Positions 1 to 8,775 are shown, numbered from the stretch's first letter. The stretch is DNA of 64,000 bases from Bacillota bacterium (GCA_023393165.1 JAEWMJ010000013.1:1-64000), one strand, 5' to 3'. The notes: a model not told the origin generated them from the sequence alone. Program-made: numbers and translations.

Positions 1-1
1 C

Positions 2-112
2 CAAGCGGATGTCGATAGAGCATGTGCATTACTGAATAGCCGTCCTCGTAAATGCCTGGGCTGGTTAACCCCTTTAGAAGTTTTTTCTTCTATATCGTTG
101 CACTTGACTTGA
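2..112 (+). CDS. IS30-family transposase, C-terminal tail (5' cut by window edge)
   Basis: An open frame enters from the left edge and stops with TGA at 110-112. Its last residues include the run LNSRPRKCLGW followed by TPLEVF and ending in LHLT, which is the typical C-terminus of IS30-type DDE transposases. Only about 36 codons are visible, so whether the element is intact cannot be judged. The GC-poor stretch after the stop probably carries the right terminal inverted repeat, but without the left end it cannot be delimited. It lies 81 bp upstream of rqcH in the same direction. Confidence 0.75.
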   Translation, partial: QADVDRACALLNSRPRKCLGWLTPLEVFSSISLHLT

Positions 113-193
113 CAATCCACATAAAAAAGAAAGGTATCAATTGCAATTTATTTTGTGATGCGGTATGCTATATAAACTGGAGGGATCAAAAAA

Positions 194-1915
194 ATGGCAT
201 TTGACGGACTTACGCTGGCAGTATGCGTGGATGAATTAAAACACAAGCTTCCGGACGCAAAAATACAGAAAATACTGATGCCGGGCCGCGAAGAGATCGT
301 GCTCATGCTATATTCCCAACAGCACGGGAATATAAAACTGGTCCTGAACGCGGACGCGGGAAATTGTTCCGTTTATCTGACCACAGCCTCCAAGCCAAAT
401 CCCAAGACCGCTCCGGCATTCTGCATGCTTCTCAGGAAATATTTAGCCGGGGCGCGCATCCTTTCCGTAGACCAGCATGGGCTTGACCGCGTTGTCTCCG
501 TCACTGTGGAAGCCAAAGACGAACTCATGCAGAAATCGGAATTAAAGCTGATCGCGGAGATAATGGGCAAGCATTCCAACATTATTCTGGTAGGCCAGGA
601 CGGCAGGGTTCTGGACTGCGTCCGCCGCGTGTCTGTGGACGTGAGTTCCAAAAGACAGGTTTTGCCCGGATCCATGTACCTGCAGCCGCCTACAGAGCAG
701 TATAATCCTCTTCAATTAAGCATGACTTCCCTCGAAGAACTGGTCATACCGCCGGATAACGGAAATGTGCAGCGGCATCTCTCTTCTACATTCCAGGGTA
801 TGTCTACGCAGACTGCAAACGAGATCATCCATTTAAGCGGCCTTGATCCTTTGGGCGGCATATTTACGCGTACACACGCACGCGTGCTGGCCTCGGTCCT
901 GCATGATTTTTATGAAAAGGCAATAGGCCATCCCCAGCCGTGCATACAGACAAACGATTTGGGCCTGCCCGTTTTTTTCTCTGCTGTTCCCTATCAGACC
1001 TACCCGGAAAACCTGCGCCAGCTCTTTCCCACATGCAACGGCATGCTGGATTATTACTATACCAAAAGAGAATCGGATTTTCTTTTGAACCAGAAAAAAG
1101 ACGCGCTGCTAAGCGTACTGAAAAAGAATCTTGCAAAACTAAATAAAAAAATAAAAATATATATGGAAAGCCTGGAGGAAGCAAAGAAAGCTGACGACTT
1201 AGCCTTCCGAGCGCAGCTGATTACCGCCAATATCTACCGGCTGAAAAAGGGCATGAACCATTTTGAAGCCCAGGATTTCACCACCGGCGAAACTGTCGCC
1301 ATACCCCTGGACCTATCCCTGACACCCTCTCAGAACGCCCAGAAGCTGTTTAAAAAAGTGTCCAAACTGAAAACAGCGCAGGAGATGGGTACCCGCCAGC
1401 TTGAGGAAGCGCTGGACGAACGCGAATTTCTGGAAAACACCATGCTGTATGTGCAGAAAGCGGACGAAGCCGCCGATCTGGACGAGATACAATTCCAAAT
1501 GGTGAAAAACGGCCTCATCAAAGAACAACAGAAAAAAAAGGCGCTCCCCCCGCCCGAGTCTTCCCCCAGGGAGTTTACCTCGCCCGCGGGCTATACCATT
1601 CTGGTGGGTAAGAACGACAGGCAGAACGAAATGCTTACAATGCGTATGGCGGATAAAAACGACATCTGGTTCCACGCCAAAAACATGCCCGGATCGCATG
1701 TGCTGTTGCTCTCCAGGGGTGCAGTTTTGGATGACATCGACGATGATTCCATACTTATGGCGGCAGGACTGGCGGCAAAATACAGCGCCGCCAAGCAATC
1801 GGGCAAAACGCCGGTGGATTATACCCAGCGCTATAACGTAAAAAAAACCCCGGCCAGCCGGCCGGGGAAAGTCATATACGATCATTACTTTACGCTCTAC
1901 GTTGAGCCGGTTTAA
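194..1915 (+). CDS. rqcH: RqcH / NFACT-family ribosome quality control protein (Rqc2 homologue, formerly FbpA)
   Basis: 573 residues, the usual length for bacterial RqcH. In the known family this protein binds obstructed 50S subunits carrying peptidyl-tRNA and recruits tRNA-Ala to add C-terminal alanine tails that mark the peptide for degradation. The N-terminal NFACT-N domain starts MAFDGLTLAV; a Lys-rich coiled coil lies roughly at residues 300-440; the C-terminal NFACT-R domain shows NDIWFHAKNMPGSHV (around 490-510) and the closing YNVKKTPASRPGKV motif. A clear GGAGGG lies 7-8 bases before the ATG. Older annotations call this family fibronectin-binding protein. The stop codon lies inside a 16-bp hairpin that probably ends transcription. 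Confidence 0.93.
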   Translation: MAFDGLTLAVCVDELKHKLPDAKIQKILMPGREEIVLMLYSQQHGNIKLVLNADAGNCSVYLTTASKPNPKTAPAFCMLLRKYLAGARILSVDQHGLDRVVSVTVEAKDELMQKSELKLIAEIMGKHSNIILVGQDGRVLDCVRRVSVDVSSKRQVLPGSMYLQPPTEQYNPLQLSMTSLEELVIPPDNGNVQRHLSSTFQGMSTQTANEIIHLSGLDPLGGIFTRTHARVLASVLHDFYEKAIGHPQPCIQTNDLGLPVFFSAVPYQTYPENLRQLFPTCNGMLDYYYTKRESDFLLNQKKDALLSVLKKNLAKLNKKIKIYMESLEEAKKADDLAFRAQLITANIYRLKKGMNHFEAQDFTTGETVAIPLDLSLTPSQNAQKLFKKVSKLKTAQEMGTRQLEEALDEREFLENTMLYVQKADEAADLDEIQFQMVKNGLIKEQQKKKALPPPESSPREFTSPAGYTILVGKNDRQNEMLTMRMADKNDIWFHAKNMPGSHVLLLSRGAVLDDIDDDSILMAAGLAAKYSAAKQSGKTPVDYTQRYNVKKTPASRPGKVIYDHYFTLYVEPV

Positions 1916-1944
1916 CCTTTTCTTTTAAAAAAGAAAAGGTTAAA
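1911..1944 (+). terminator. Hairpin after rqcH, half copy of the intergenic repeat family
   Basis: Perfect 16-bp stem (TTTAACCTTTTCTTTT with its complement) and a 2-nt loop; the rqcH stop codon is in the left arm. Sequence style (pyrimidine-rich left arm, then an AAAGAAAA stretch) matches the first hairpin of the three-hairpin elements at 21826, 37217 and 39577. Confidence 0.6.
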
Positions 1945-2157
1945 CTAAAAGAAAATAATGCTATTAATTTAAAATCTAGTTTAGGAATTCCTTCAAGCAT
2001 GGCACCTCCGCGCTTAAGCGCGATCGGTGTTAACATCAAGGTTTCGGCACTTCGCTATGGATTCATGCTGCGCGAAGGTATTCCATTTACGCTTACGCTT
2101 GCATTCATCTCATGCTCAGTGGAAAACTTCGTTCCCTTCATCCGCCACTGGCGGCGG
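1945..2157. repeat. Intergenic stretch with degenerate dispersed repeat
   Basis: No gene is supported here. The stretch contains CATCTCATGCTCAGTGG (2110-2126) and neighbouring CTTCG-rich segments. Related CTCA-TTCAG stretches occur at about 10845, 27034 and 32680, so this is probably an old copy of a dispersed intergenic repeat. A short CCGCC/GGCGG hairpin lies at 2145-2157, directly after the pyrE stop; it has no U-tract. Confidence 0.35.
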
Positions 2158-2736
2158 TCACTTCGTTTTCCTGCTGCCCGGTTTCACAAGCGGCATGCCT
2201 GTTCTGCATATCGGGCAGTTCTCAGGTTCATAAGAGACCACTTCCATGCTTAAAACCGCCCTGAACTTGCAGCCGAAATCCACCTGTCCGTTGCTCCTGT
2301 CCACTACCGAACCCACGCCCGCGACATTTGCGCCCTGCTCTTTTAAAAGCGCAATCACTTCGCGCACAGAACCGCCGGTGGTCACAACATCTTCCACCAC
2401 CAGCACATTCGCGCCTTTGGGTACCTGGAAACCGCGGCGGAATGTCATCACACCGTTTTCACGCTCAGCGAATATATTCTTGACGCCAAACTGCCTGCCC
2501 ATTTCATACGCCATGATAATACCGCCGATCGCGGGCCCCGCAACCAGATCGATCCTGTCCCCCGCAAACTGCTCCGCAAGCTGCCTGCAGATAACTTCGG
2601 ACGTATCCGCGTATTGGAACAGCTTTGCGCACTGCAGATATTTATCCGAATGCCTGCCCGAAGTCAGCAGAAAATGCCCCTCGAGCATCACTTCTTTTTC
2701 CTTAAATATACGAATGATCTCTTCTTTTGTCAGCAT
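2158..2736 (-). CDS. pyrE: Orotate phosphoribosyltransferase
   Basis: 192 residues. Converts orotate and PRPP to orotidine 5'-phosphate, the fifth step of UMP synthesis, in the cytosol. The PRPP-binding motif VLVVEDVVTTGGSV is clear at about residues 112-125, and the N-terminal part has the SGRHSDKYLQ segment seen in clostridial PyrE. The C-terminus carries two Cys residues (ENCPIC), typical of the longer Gram-positive form. It is the last gene of the pyr operon, 25 nt after pyrD, and has a strong AGGAGG ribosome site. Confidence 0.95.
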   Translation of the reverse strand: MLTKEEIIRIFKEKEVMLEGHFLLTSGRHSDKYLQCAKLFQYADTSEVICRQLAEQFAGDRIDLVAGPAIGGIIMAYEMGRQFGVKNIFAERENGVMTFRRGFQVPKGANVLVVEDVVTTGGSVREVIALLKEQGANVAGVGSVVDRSNGQVDFGCKFRAVLSMEVVSYEPENCPICRTGMPLVKPGSRKTK

Positions 2737-2761
2737 ATGTTCCTCCTAATTATTAAACCTT

Positions 2762-3676
2762 TCAGGGAGTGATAAACGTACCCGTTAGGTCCGATACCTT
2801 GCTTATATTCTGCTCCTCGCAAAAAGCCTGAAGCTCGTCTATAATCCTCGTAAGCGCATCCGGGCAGCACATCGTGGCTGTTCCCGCCATTACGGCCGCC
2901 GCGCCTGCGATCATAAATTCCGCCGCATCTACGCCTGTCATGATGCCGCCCATGCCTATTATGGGTATATCCACCGCTTTTGACGTTTCCCAAACCATAC
3001 GAAGCGCCACGGGCTTTATCGCAGGCCCCGAAAGCCCGCCCGTGATATTGGCAAGGACCGGTTTTCTTGTTTTGGCGCATATTGCCATCCCCGTAATGGT
3101 GTTGATCAGGGAGAGCGCATCCGCTCCCGCATCCTGCGCTGCTTTTGCCATATCCGCGATCCGGGTGACGTTGGGCGTCAGCTTAACGATAATGGGTTTG
3201 AGCGCGGCTTTTTTTACTTTTGAGACAACTTCCCCCAAAAGTGCCGCGTCCGTGCCAAAGTTCACCCCGCCTTCTTTCACATTGGGGCAGGATACGTTCA
3301 CTTCGTACAGGTCGACATCTATTTCATTCAGCCGTTCTGCGACATAAATATATTCTTCGACCGTTGATCCCGCGATATTGGCAATCTTTATGGTATCTAT
3401 TTTGGAAACCCGGTTCCAGTATCCGGATATAAATCCGTCCACTCCGGGATTCTGCAGCCCCACGCTGTTCAGAATTCCGCTTGCGGTTTCAGCGATGCGC
3501 ACCGGCGGATTCCCCAGGCGTTTTTCCCGGGTAAGCGCCTTTAGCGCGATTCCTCCCAGTCTGGATAAATCCATATAAAGCCGGTATTCTTCACCAAACG
3601 CAAAAGTACCGGATGCAGCAACTACAGGGTTTTTAAGCTCAACGCCCGCGATCCTTACGGTCATATCCACCGTCAT
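2762..3676 (-). CDS. pyrD: Dihydroorotate dehydrogenase B, catalytic (FMN) subunit
   Basis: 304 residues, class 1B enzyme that oxidises dihydroorotate to orotate and passes electrons to the PyrK subunit and NAD+. The active-site loop NVSCPNVKEGG with the catalytic Cys is at about residues 127-137, and the FMN phosphate loop GMGGIMTG at about 241-248. The start ATG overlaps the pyrK stop by 4 nt (ATGA), which points to translational coupling of the two subunits in the expected heterotetramer. Confidence 0.95.
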   Translation of the reverse strand: MTVDMTVRIAGVELKNPVVAASGTFAFGEEYRLYMDLSRLGGIALKALTREKRLGNPPVRIAETASGILNSVGLQNPGVDGFISGYWNRVSKIDTIKIANIAGSTVEEYIYVAERLNEIDVDLYEVNVSCPNVKEGGVNFGTDAALLGEVVSKVKKAALKPIIVKLTPNVTRIADMAKAAQDAGADALSLINTITGMAICAKTRKPVLANITGGLSGPAIKPVALRMVWETSKAVDIPIIGMGGIMTGVDAAEFMIAGAAAVMAGTATMCCPDALTRIIDELQAFCEEQNISKVSDLTGTFITP

Positions 3677-4440
3677 ACTTCCACCTCCGAAAGATCAAAT
3701 ACCGGGCCCTCCACGCATATGCGCCTGTTCTCACCTGCAATATTGCAGACGCAGACGCTGCATCCCCCTGTTCCGCAGCCCATTCGTTGCTCCAGAGACG
3801 CGTAAGCCGGTATCGTATACCGGCTCGTGATCTTTTTCAGGCTGCCAAAAAAGCAGTGTGGACCGCACGCCAGAATAACGTCGGGCGCATCCGTTTTGAG
3901 CTGTTCTTCCAGCAGATCGGTCGCAAAGCCTTTTTGTCCCAACGAACCGTCGTCAGTTGTCACGTAAACTTTAGCCCTTTTTTCAAACTCCTCCAGTTCG
4001 TAAACCATATCTTTACAGCGGTATCCCAAAAGCGCCGTGTATTGCCTGCCGGGGTAATAAGTCATAACCGAAAGCAGAGGCGCGATGCCGATTCCCCCGC
4101 CTATCAACAGCACCTTTTTGTGACTGTCTTCCAGTTTAAAGCCGTTTCCAAGCGGAAAAAGGATATCCAGTTCCTCTCCCGCGCGTACTTTTACGAGCCG
4201 TTTTGTACCCTCTCCCGTTACCAGATAGGCGATCCGGATCTCACTTTTTGCGCAATCGTAATCGTTTATGCTGATCGGCCTTCTAAGGAGCAATTCCCCC
4301 GAGGGTATTTTGATATGCAAAAATTGCCCGGGGCGGAAATAATCAAGCGCACCCGCATCAACCTTCAGAGCCATTCTGTATATATCTTTTGCGATTGGAA
4401 TATTTTCCGTAACCTTGGCAATGTTATGCTTTTTTAACAT
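3673..4440 (-). CDS. pyrK: Dihydroorotate dehydrogenase B, electron transfer subunit
   Basis: FAD and 2Fe-2S subunit that links PyrD to NAD+. The ferredoxin-reductase-like FAD domain has LRRPISIND; the NAD region shows LIGGGIGIAPLL; the C-terminal cluster motif is CGTGGCSVCVC plus a downstream Cys in RRICVEGP. I place the start at the MLKKHN methionine (4440), which has GAGG 7 nt upstream. An in-frame start 5 codons earlier has no ribosome site. The gene overlaps the end of carA by 17 nt, so no carB can lie between them. Confidence 0.93.
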   Translation of the reverse strand: MLKKHNIAKVTENIPIAKDIYRMALKVDAGALDYFRPGQFLHIKIPSGELLLRRPISINDYDCAKSEIRIAYLVTGEGTKRLVKVRAGEELDILFPLGNGFKLEDSHKKVLLIGGGIGIAPLLSVMTYYPGRQYTALLGYRCKDMVYELEEFEKRAKVYVTTDDGSLGQKGFATDLLEEQLKTDAPDVILACGPHCFFGSLKKITSRYTIPAYASLEQRMGCGTGGCSVCVCNIAGENRRICVEGPVFDLSEVEV

Positions 4441-5497
4441 GTTTCGCCTCGTCAATGCGCGTCATAAATTCGTCGAATAAATAAGCGGAGTCATCCGGGC
4501 CTGGCGACGCTTCCGGATGAAACTGGACCGAAAACACATTCGCGTCTTTATACCGGATGCCCTCGATCGTATTGTCGTTCCAGCTCACATGGGTGACCTC
4601 AACGTTTTTAGGCAGTGTTTCAAGCTTCACCGTATACCCATGATTCTGGGAGGTAATATATACTCTGTTTTTCTTTAAATCCTTTACGGGATGGTTTAGT
4701 CCCCTGTGCCCGTATTTCAGTTTTTCCGTATCTGCGCCTGCCGCCAGCGACAGAAGCTGATGCCCAAGGCATATGCCGAATATGGGCAGTTTTCCAATAG
4801 TCTGCCGGATGTTTTCGATGATCTCCTGATTGTCCTTGGGATCTCCGGGGCCGTTCGTCAGCATCAGCCCGTCAAAATCTCCTTCCAATATCTCCTTGAA
4901 ATTTGTGCGGGCGGGAAACACAGTCAGGGTGCAGTCCCTGCTGTTAAGGCTCCGTAATATATTCCTCTTCAATCCGAAATCCAGCACGGCAACCCGCCTT
5001 GCGCCCTCGCCAAAAGTATAGCTCTTTTCGCATGTCACCGTATCCACCGGATTTTTGTACTCGTATTTTTTCATTTGCTCGATCTGTGCGGACGTGGGCG
5101 GCAGCTGCGTAATGATCCCACGCATGGTGCCTTTTTCGCGGATTCTGCGTGTCAGCGCTCTGGTATCGATCCCGGAGAGCCCGCATATCCTGTTCTTTTC
5201 GAGGTATTCGTTCAGGGTGGTTTCACAGCGCCAGTTGGAGGGGAGTTCGCAGGATTCGCGTACAATAAACGCCTTTACCTGGGGCTTTGCCGATTCAAGG
5301 TCAATCCCGTTGATTCCGTAATTGCCGACCAGCGGATATGTCATTGCGACTATCTGGCCGCAGTAGGAAGGATCGGTCAGCACCTCCTGGTATCCCGTCA
5401 TTCCCGTATTAAAAACCACTTCGCCGGCCACATCCGCCTTTGCGCCGAAAGATTCACCCCTGTATATGGTTCCGTCTTCGAGTGTTAAGTAAATCAT
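4424..5497 (-). CDS. carA: Carbamoyl-phosphate synthase small (glutaminase) subunit
   Basis: 357 residues. Hydrolyses glutamine and channels ammonia to the CarB synthetase. The N-terminal CPSase domain has FNTGMTGYQEVLTDPSY; the C-terminal class I amidotransferase domain has the nucleophile Cys243 in FGICLGHQ and the partner His328/Glu330 in QFHPEA. It lies 11 nt after pyrF. The large subunit carB, normally adjacent, is missing: pyrK follows with a 17-nt overlap. The partner must be encoded elsewhere. Confidence 0.95.
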   Translation of the reverse strand: MIYLTLEDGTIYRGESFGAKADVAGEVVFNTGMTGYQEVLTDPSYCGQIVAMTYPLVGNYGINGIDLESAKPQVKAFIVRESCELPSNWRCETTLNEYLEKNRICGLSGIDTRALTRRIREKGTMRGIITQLPPTSAQIEQMKKYEYKNPVDTVTCEKSYTFGEGARRVAVLDFGLKRNILRSLNSRDCTLTVFPARTNFKEILEGDFDGLMLTNGPGDPKDNQEIIENIRQTIGKLPIFGICLGHQLLSLAAGADTEKLKYGHRGLNHPVKDLKKNRVYITSQNHGYTVKLETLPKNVEVTHVSWNDNTIEGIRYKDANVFSVQFHPEASPGPDDSAYLFDEFMTRIDEAKHVKKA

Positions 5498-5508
5498 ATT
5501 CTCTCCTA

Positions 5509-6426
5509 TTATTTTGAAAATTCCATGAACGCGCTCTGAATATCCTTTTTCATATCCAGAGCGGCCGCTCTTGCGGCAGCGGCAAAACTCATTCCCTGAT
5601 ATTTTTTATCCTTGTACGCGTTCAATATCGCTCTGGATGAATTCACAATGCCTCCCAGGCCGTTTTCATCAAAGTTAGGCATGATATCCATAGCCGTTGC
5701 GCCCTGAGCGCCATATCCCGGGATCAGCATAAATATTCCCGGATGCTTCATGCGGAGCGCCTTTGCCTGGCGGGGATATGTCGCGCCTACAACAGCGCCC
5801 ACAGATGAATAACCGTATTTTCCGATCAAACCTTCTCCCCATTTTTCCACCATATCGGCCATATGTTCCCAGACAGTTTTTTTACCCGAAACCATATCCT
5901 GCAGTTCGCCGGACGACGGATTGGACGTCTTCACCAGTACAAATATGCCCTTACCGTACCGGCTGCAGTCGTCTACAAACGGCCTGATTCCATCGGTACC
6001 CAGATAAGCGTTAACGGTAATAAAATCCGCGTCAAACGGCGCCACTTCTTCTCCCCTGATCATCGTTCTTCCGAGGTATGCGTTGGAATAAGCGGATGCG
6101 GTCGCGCCGATATCGTTCCGTTTAACGTCCGCGATCACGATAAGCCCTCTTTCCTTGGCGTAGCATACGGTCTTGTAAAACGCTTCCACACCCTTATAGC
6201 CGTACATTTCGTAGTAAGCGCTCTGGACCTTTACACACGGGACTACGTCACATATATTGTCTATCACCGCGCGGTTGAATTCAAAAATATTTCTGGCCGC
6301 ATATGCAAGAAGGTCTGAATTATCCCCGCTTAAAAAATCATCGGGTATATAATCCAATTGAGTATCCAGTCCCACGCATATGGGGCTTTTGGTTTTAATA
6401 ATTTTACCGATCAGCTTGTCTATCAT
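5509..6426 (-). CDS. pyrF: Orotidine 5'-phosphate decarboxylase (type 2, long form)
   Basis: About 305 residues, the longer OMPDC subfamily. Decarboxylates OMP to UMP. The catalytic DVKRNDIG motif is at about residues 98-105. The start is placed at 6426 because GGAGGG sits 7 nt before it; an in-frame ATG 21 nt upstream lies before that ribosome site and would remove it. The start lies inside the end of pyrC (23-nt overlap), consistent with translational coupling. Confidence 0.94.
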   Translation of the reverse strand: MIDKLIGKIIKTKSPICVGLDTQLDYIPDDFLSGDNSDLLAYAARNIFEFNRAVIDNICDVVPCVKVQSAYYEMYGYKGVEAFYKTVCYAKERGLIVIADVKRNDIGATASAYSNAYLGRTMIRGEEVAPFDADFITVNAYLGTDGIRPFVDDCSRYGKGIFVLVKTSNPSSGELQDMVSGKKTVWEHMADMVEKWGEGLIGKYGYSSVGAVVGATYPRQAKALRMKHPGIFMLIPGYGAQGATAMDIMPNFDENGLGGIVNSSRAILNAYKDKKYQGMSFAAAARAAALDMKKDIQSAFMEFSK

Positions 6427-7666
6427 ATCTGAGCCCTCCATCCACAATGGTGTATTCCACTTCCCCTTTTAATTCCAAACCCAGAAAAGGAGAATTTTTA
6501 GATCTGGAAACAACCGATTCCTTCTTATATAGATATTTCTTATTTAAATCGCATATCGTTATATCCGCAATTTCGCCTTCCTTCAAACTGCCGCCGGACC
6601 CCAAAATCTTTCGGGGGTTTATGCTCATCAGTTCTTCCAGACGCCTAAGGGTAATCAAACCGGACTCCACAAGATGCATATACCCCAAAGAAAAAGCGGT
6701 TTCAAACCCGATAAGCCCGAACGCAGCCCTGCCGTATCCGCCTGATTTATCTTCCCGGGTATGCGGCGCATGGTCGGTTGCAATTACGTCAAGGGTGCCG
6801 TTTGCTATGCCTTCCAGGATTGCGCGGACGTCTTCTGCGGACCGCAATGGCGGATTGACCTTGGTATTGGTATCCAGTGAAAGGATCGCGCTGTCGTCAA
6901 GGCTGAAATAATGCGGAGCCGTCTCGCAGGTAATCCGTACCCCTCTTTTTTTTGCGTCCCGTATCATCCGCACGCTGCCCTTGGTGGATATATGACAGAA
7001 ATGCACTGGACAGCCCGTCTCCTCAGCCAGGATGATATCCCGCGCGACCATAACTTCTTCCGAGCTGGCAGGTATTCCTTTTATATTCGCTATGATTGCG
7101 TTTTTTCCTTCATTGGCGGCGCCGTCGCCGCGAAGTTCCAAATCCTCTTCATGCAGCATCAGCAGCGCTCCAATCGGTTTTGCGAGCATCATGGCTTTTT
7201 TCATGACCGCGGCGTCTTTTACCGGCAAACCGTCGTCCGAGAAAGCTGCCGCACCGGAGCGGATCAGCACGGAAAACGATGTCGGCTCCTCGCCCTTCTG
7301 TCCTTCGGTGATGCAGGCCACCGGGTATACCTTCACATACGCCTCGTGGTTTTTAATAAACCGTACGAGCTGCTGGTTGTCTATGGGCGGATTGGTGTTG
7401 GGCATGCAGCACACCTGCGTAAACCCGCCTGCCGCAGCCGAACGGCTGCCCGATGAGATGTCCTCTTTTTGGGTAAATCCGGGCTCGCGCAAATGGCAGT
7501 GCAGATCCGCAAATCCCAGGAATACATGCAGTCCACGCGCGTCTATTTCCTTATCCGCCGTTTTATTGATATGCGTGGCGATTTCGATGATTCGTTTATT
7601 CTCGATCCAAATATCAGCCGTTTCTTCCATATGGACGATCGTACCGTTTTTAATCAATAAGCTCAT
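6404..7666 (-). CDS. pyrC: Dihydroorotase
   Basis: 420 residues, class I zinc dihydroorotase. Closes the ring of carbamoyl-aspartate to dihydroorotate. Metal ligands appear in DLHCHLREPG (about residues 53-62) and ATDHAPH (about 300-306). It is the first structural gene of the operon; its ATG follows GGGAG by about 9 nt, 24 nt downstream of the leader ORF stop. pyrB (aspartate transcarbamylase), often upstream of pyrC, is not present: the adjacent upstream gene is divergent yhhN. Confidence 0.95.
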   Translation of the reverse strand: MSLLIKNGTIVHMEETADIWIENKRIIEIATHINKTADKEIDARGLHVFLGFADLHCHLREPGFTQKEDISSGSRSAAAGGFTQVCCMPNTNPPIDNQQLVRFIKNHEAYVKVYPVACITEGQKGEEPTSFSVLIRSGAAAFSDDGLPVKDAAVMKKAMMLAKPIGALLMLHEEDLELRGDGAANEGKNAIIANIKGIPASSEEVMVARDIILAEETGCPVHFCHISTKGSVRMIRDAKKRGVRITCETAPHYFSLDDSAILSLDTNTKVNPPLRSAEDVRAILEGIANGTLDVIATDHAPHTREDKSGGYGRAAFGLIGFETAFSLGYMHLVESGLITLRRLEELMSINPRKILGSGGSLKEGEIADITICDLNKKYLYKKESVVSRSKNSPFLGLELKGEVEYTIVDGGLRYDRQADR

Positions 7667-7690
7667 ACGTCCGCTCCCACACCTGCATTT

Positions 7691-7804
7691 TTATAAGAAT
7701 AAAATAAAAACCCTATTCAACTCTGAACAAGGTTTGCCATAAAGAGAAAAATATATATGCCCGGCATGTTTGATCGTAAATTTTTCAATTTGGGCGCAAA
7801 CCAT
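7691..7804 (-). CDS. pyr operon leader peptide ORF (37 codons) spanning the attenuator
   Basis: An ATG at 7804 with a near-perfect GGAGGAG 3-5 nt upstream opens a 37-codon frame (begins MVCAQIEKF) that reads through a U-rich run (7739-7763), through the terminator hairpin (7709-7734) and its U-tract, and stops at 7691-7693, just past it. This layout matches the E. coli pyrBI leader, where a ribosome close behind polymerase at low UTP disrupts the hairpin. The peptide itself has no recognisable family. That it is translated is inferred from the ribosome site and position. Confidence 0.6.
   Translation of the reverse strand: MVCAQIEKFTIKHAGHIYFSLYGKPCSELNRVFILFL
7700..7734 (-). terminator. pyr operon attenuator (intrinsic terminator within leader)
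   Basis: On the minus strand an 11-bp stem (AACCTTGTTCA with TGAATAGGGTT, three G-U pairs) and a GAGT loop are followed by TTTTTATTTTA. It lies between the promoter and pyrC and inside the leader ORF, so it must be bypassed for operon expression. No second hairpin that would form a PyrR-type antiterminator was recognised. Confidence 0.75.
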
Positions 7805-7841
7805 ATTCTCCTCCGTTTAATTCTTTTATACATTACGAATT

Positions 7842-7870
7842 ATTATATCAAATCATTTTTTATAATTCAA
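7842..7870 (-). promoter_or_regulatory. Promoter of the pyr operon (sigma-A type, extended -10)
   Basis: TTGAAT (7865-7870), 17-bp spacer, TATAAT (7842-7847) preceded by TGA, giving an extended TGnTATAAT -10. Transcription should begin near 7835, about 30 nt before the leader ORF start. Confidence 0.75.
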
Positions 7871-8013
7871 ATCTTTTTTATTTGGAGGCAGGCTTATTTT
7901 TCACAATAAAACATGGATTTTTTACGGTAAAATGTGGTATTATTAGGTAAATACAATTCTGATTCTACTGACAATCAGCATGGACTTTGGTAAGAATTTA
8001 AAAGGAGGCGCCT

Positions 8014-8775
8014 ATGATTAATCCTGATATGGCTATAAGGCTTGGGATCGCCGCGCTGTATGCGGTGTTGCTCGCCGTTTACCTGAATGCCGAAAAGAAA
8101 AATGACGGGAAAACAGGCTTCCGAAAGGCTATGGCAATCAAACTGACTCTTTCCGGTATCTTCTGCGCAACCGGTATCCTGTGCTACTGGGAATATGTAA
8201 GTGTCGGTGTTTTCGGGGTCGGATACGTACCGCCGCAACTATTCATTCTATTGGGACTGTTTGCCGCCTTTGCAGGCGATTATTTCCTGCAATATATCAA
8301 GCTGAATGAGAAAAAATATATAGCGGGCATATGTTGCTTCGCTGCGGCACAGGTTTTGTTTATAACTGCGCTGATTTTGCATTCAAACTCGTACATCTTA
8401 AATTCAGACAATTCGTATCTCATGGATTGGATTTTATCCGTTATCATAACGGTCGTTGTACTGCTGTGCGTACTCGCAATGATGAAAAAGCAGAGATGGC
8501 GGCTGGGCGGTGAAAAAAATGTAATTACGGTATATACGGTCCTGCTGACATTTATGACGGCAAAAGCGGTATCGTCCCTGACCGTCCAAACCTCGCCAGG
8601 ATGGACGCTGTTTGCAGCGGGCGCGGTATTGTTTTTAATATCGGATATGCTGCTTGGAATATGGAATTACCATACCGGTAAAAGGGTGCACGCCAACCTG
8701 AACTGGATCTCTTATTACGCGGGCATGCTGCTGATTGCATTCAGTACATCTGACATCTATATACATTTTATATAA
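8014..8775 (+). CDS. YhhN/TMEM86-family membrane protein (lysoplasmalogenase-like)
   Basis: 253 residues with about eight predicted transmembrane segments. Two acidic motifs typical of the YhhN family are visible: AGDYFLQ at about residue 88-94 and LISDMLLGIWNY near 212-223. Some family members hydrolyse the vinyl-ether bond of lysoplasmalogens, which fits anaerobes that make plasmalogens; the activity of this protein is inferred from family only. AAAAGGAGG precedes the ATG. It is divergent from the pyr operon and is followed 22 nt later by a shikimate kinase. Confidence 0.75.
   Translation: MINPDMAIRLGIAALYAVLLAVYLNAEKKNDGKTGFRKAMAIKLTLSGIFCATGILCYWEYVSVGVFGVGYVPPQLFILLGLFAAFAGDYFLQYIKLNEKKYIAGICCFAAAQVLFITALILHSNSYILNSDNSYLMDWILSVIITVVVLLCVLAMMKKQRWRLGGEKNVITVYTVLLTFMTAKAVSSLTVQTSPGWTLFAAGAVLFLISDMLLGIWNYHTGKRVHANLNWISYYAGMLLIAFSTSDIYIHFI

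Noticed and set aside
7700..7734. PyrR-dependent attenuator
   Set aside because: No PyrR-binding loop or competing antiterminator hairpin was seen; the leader ORF better explains the layout.
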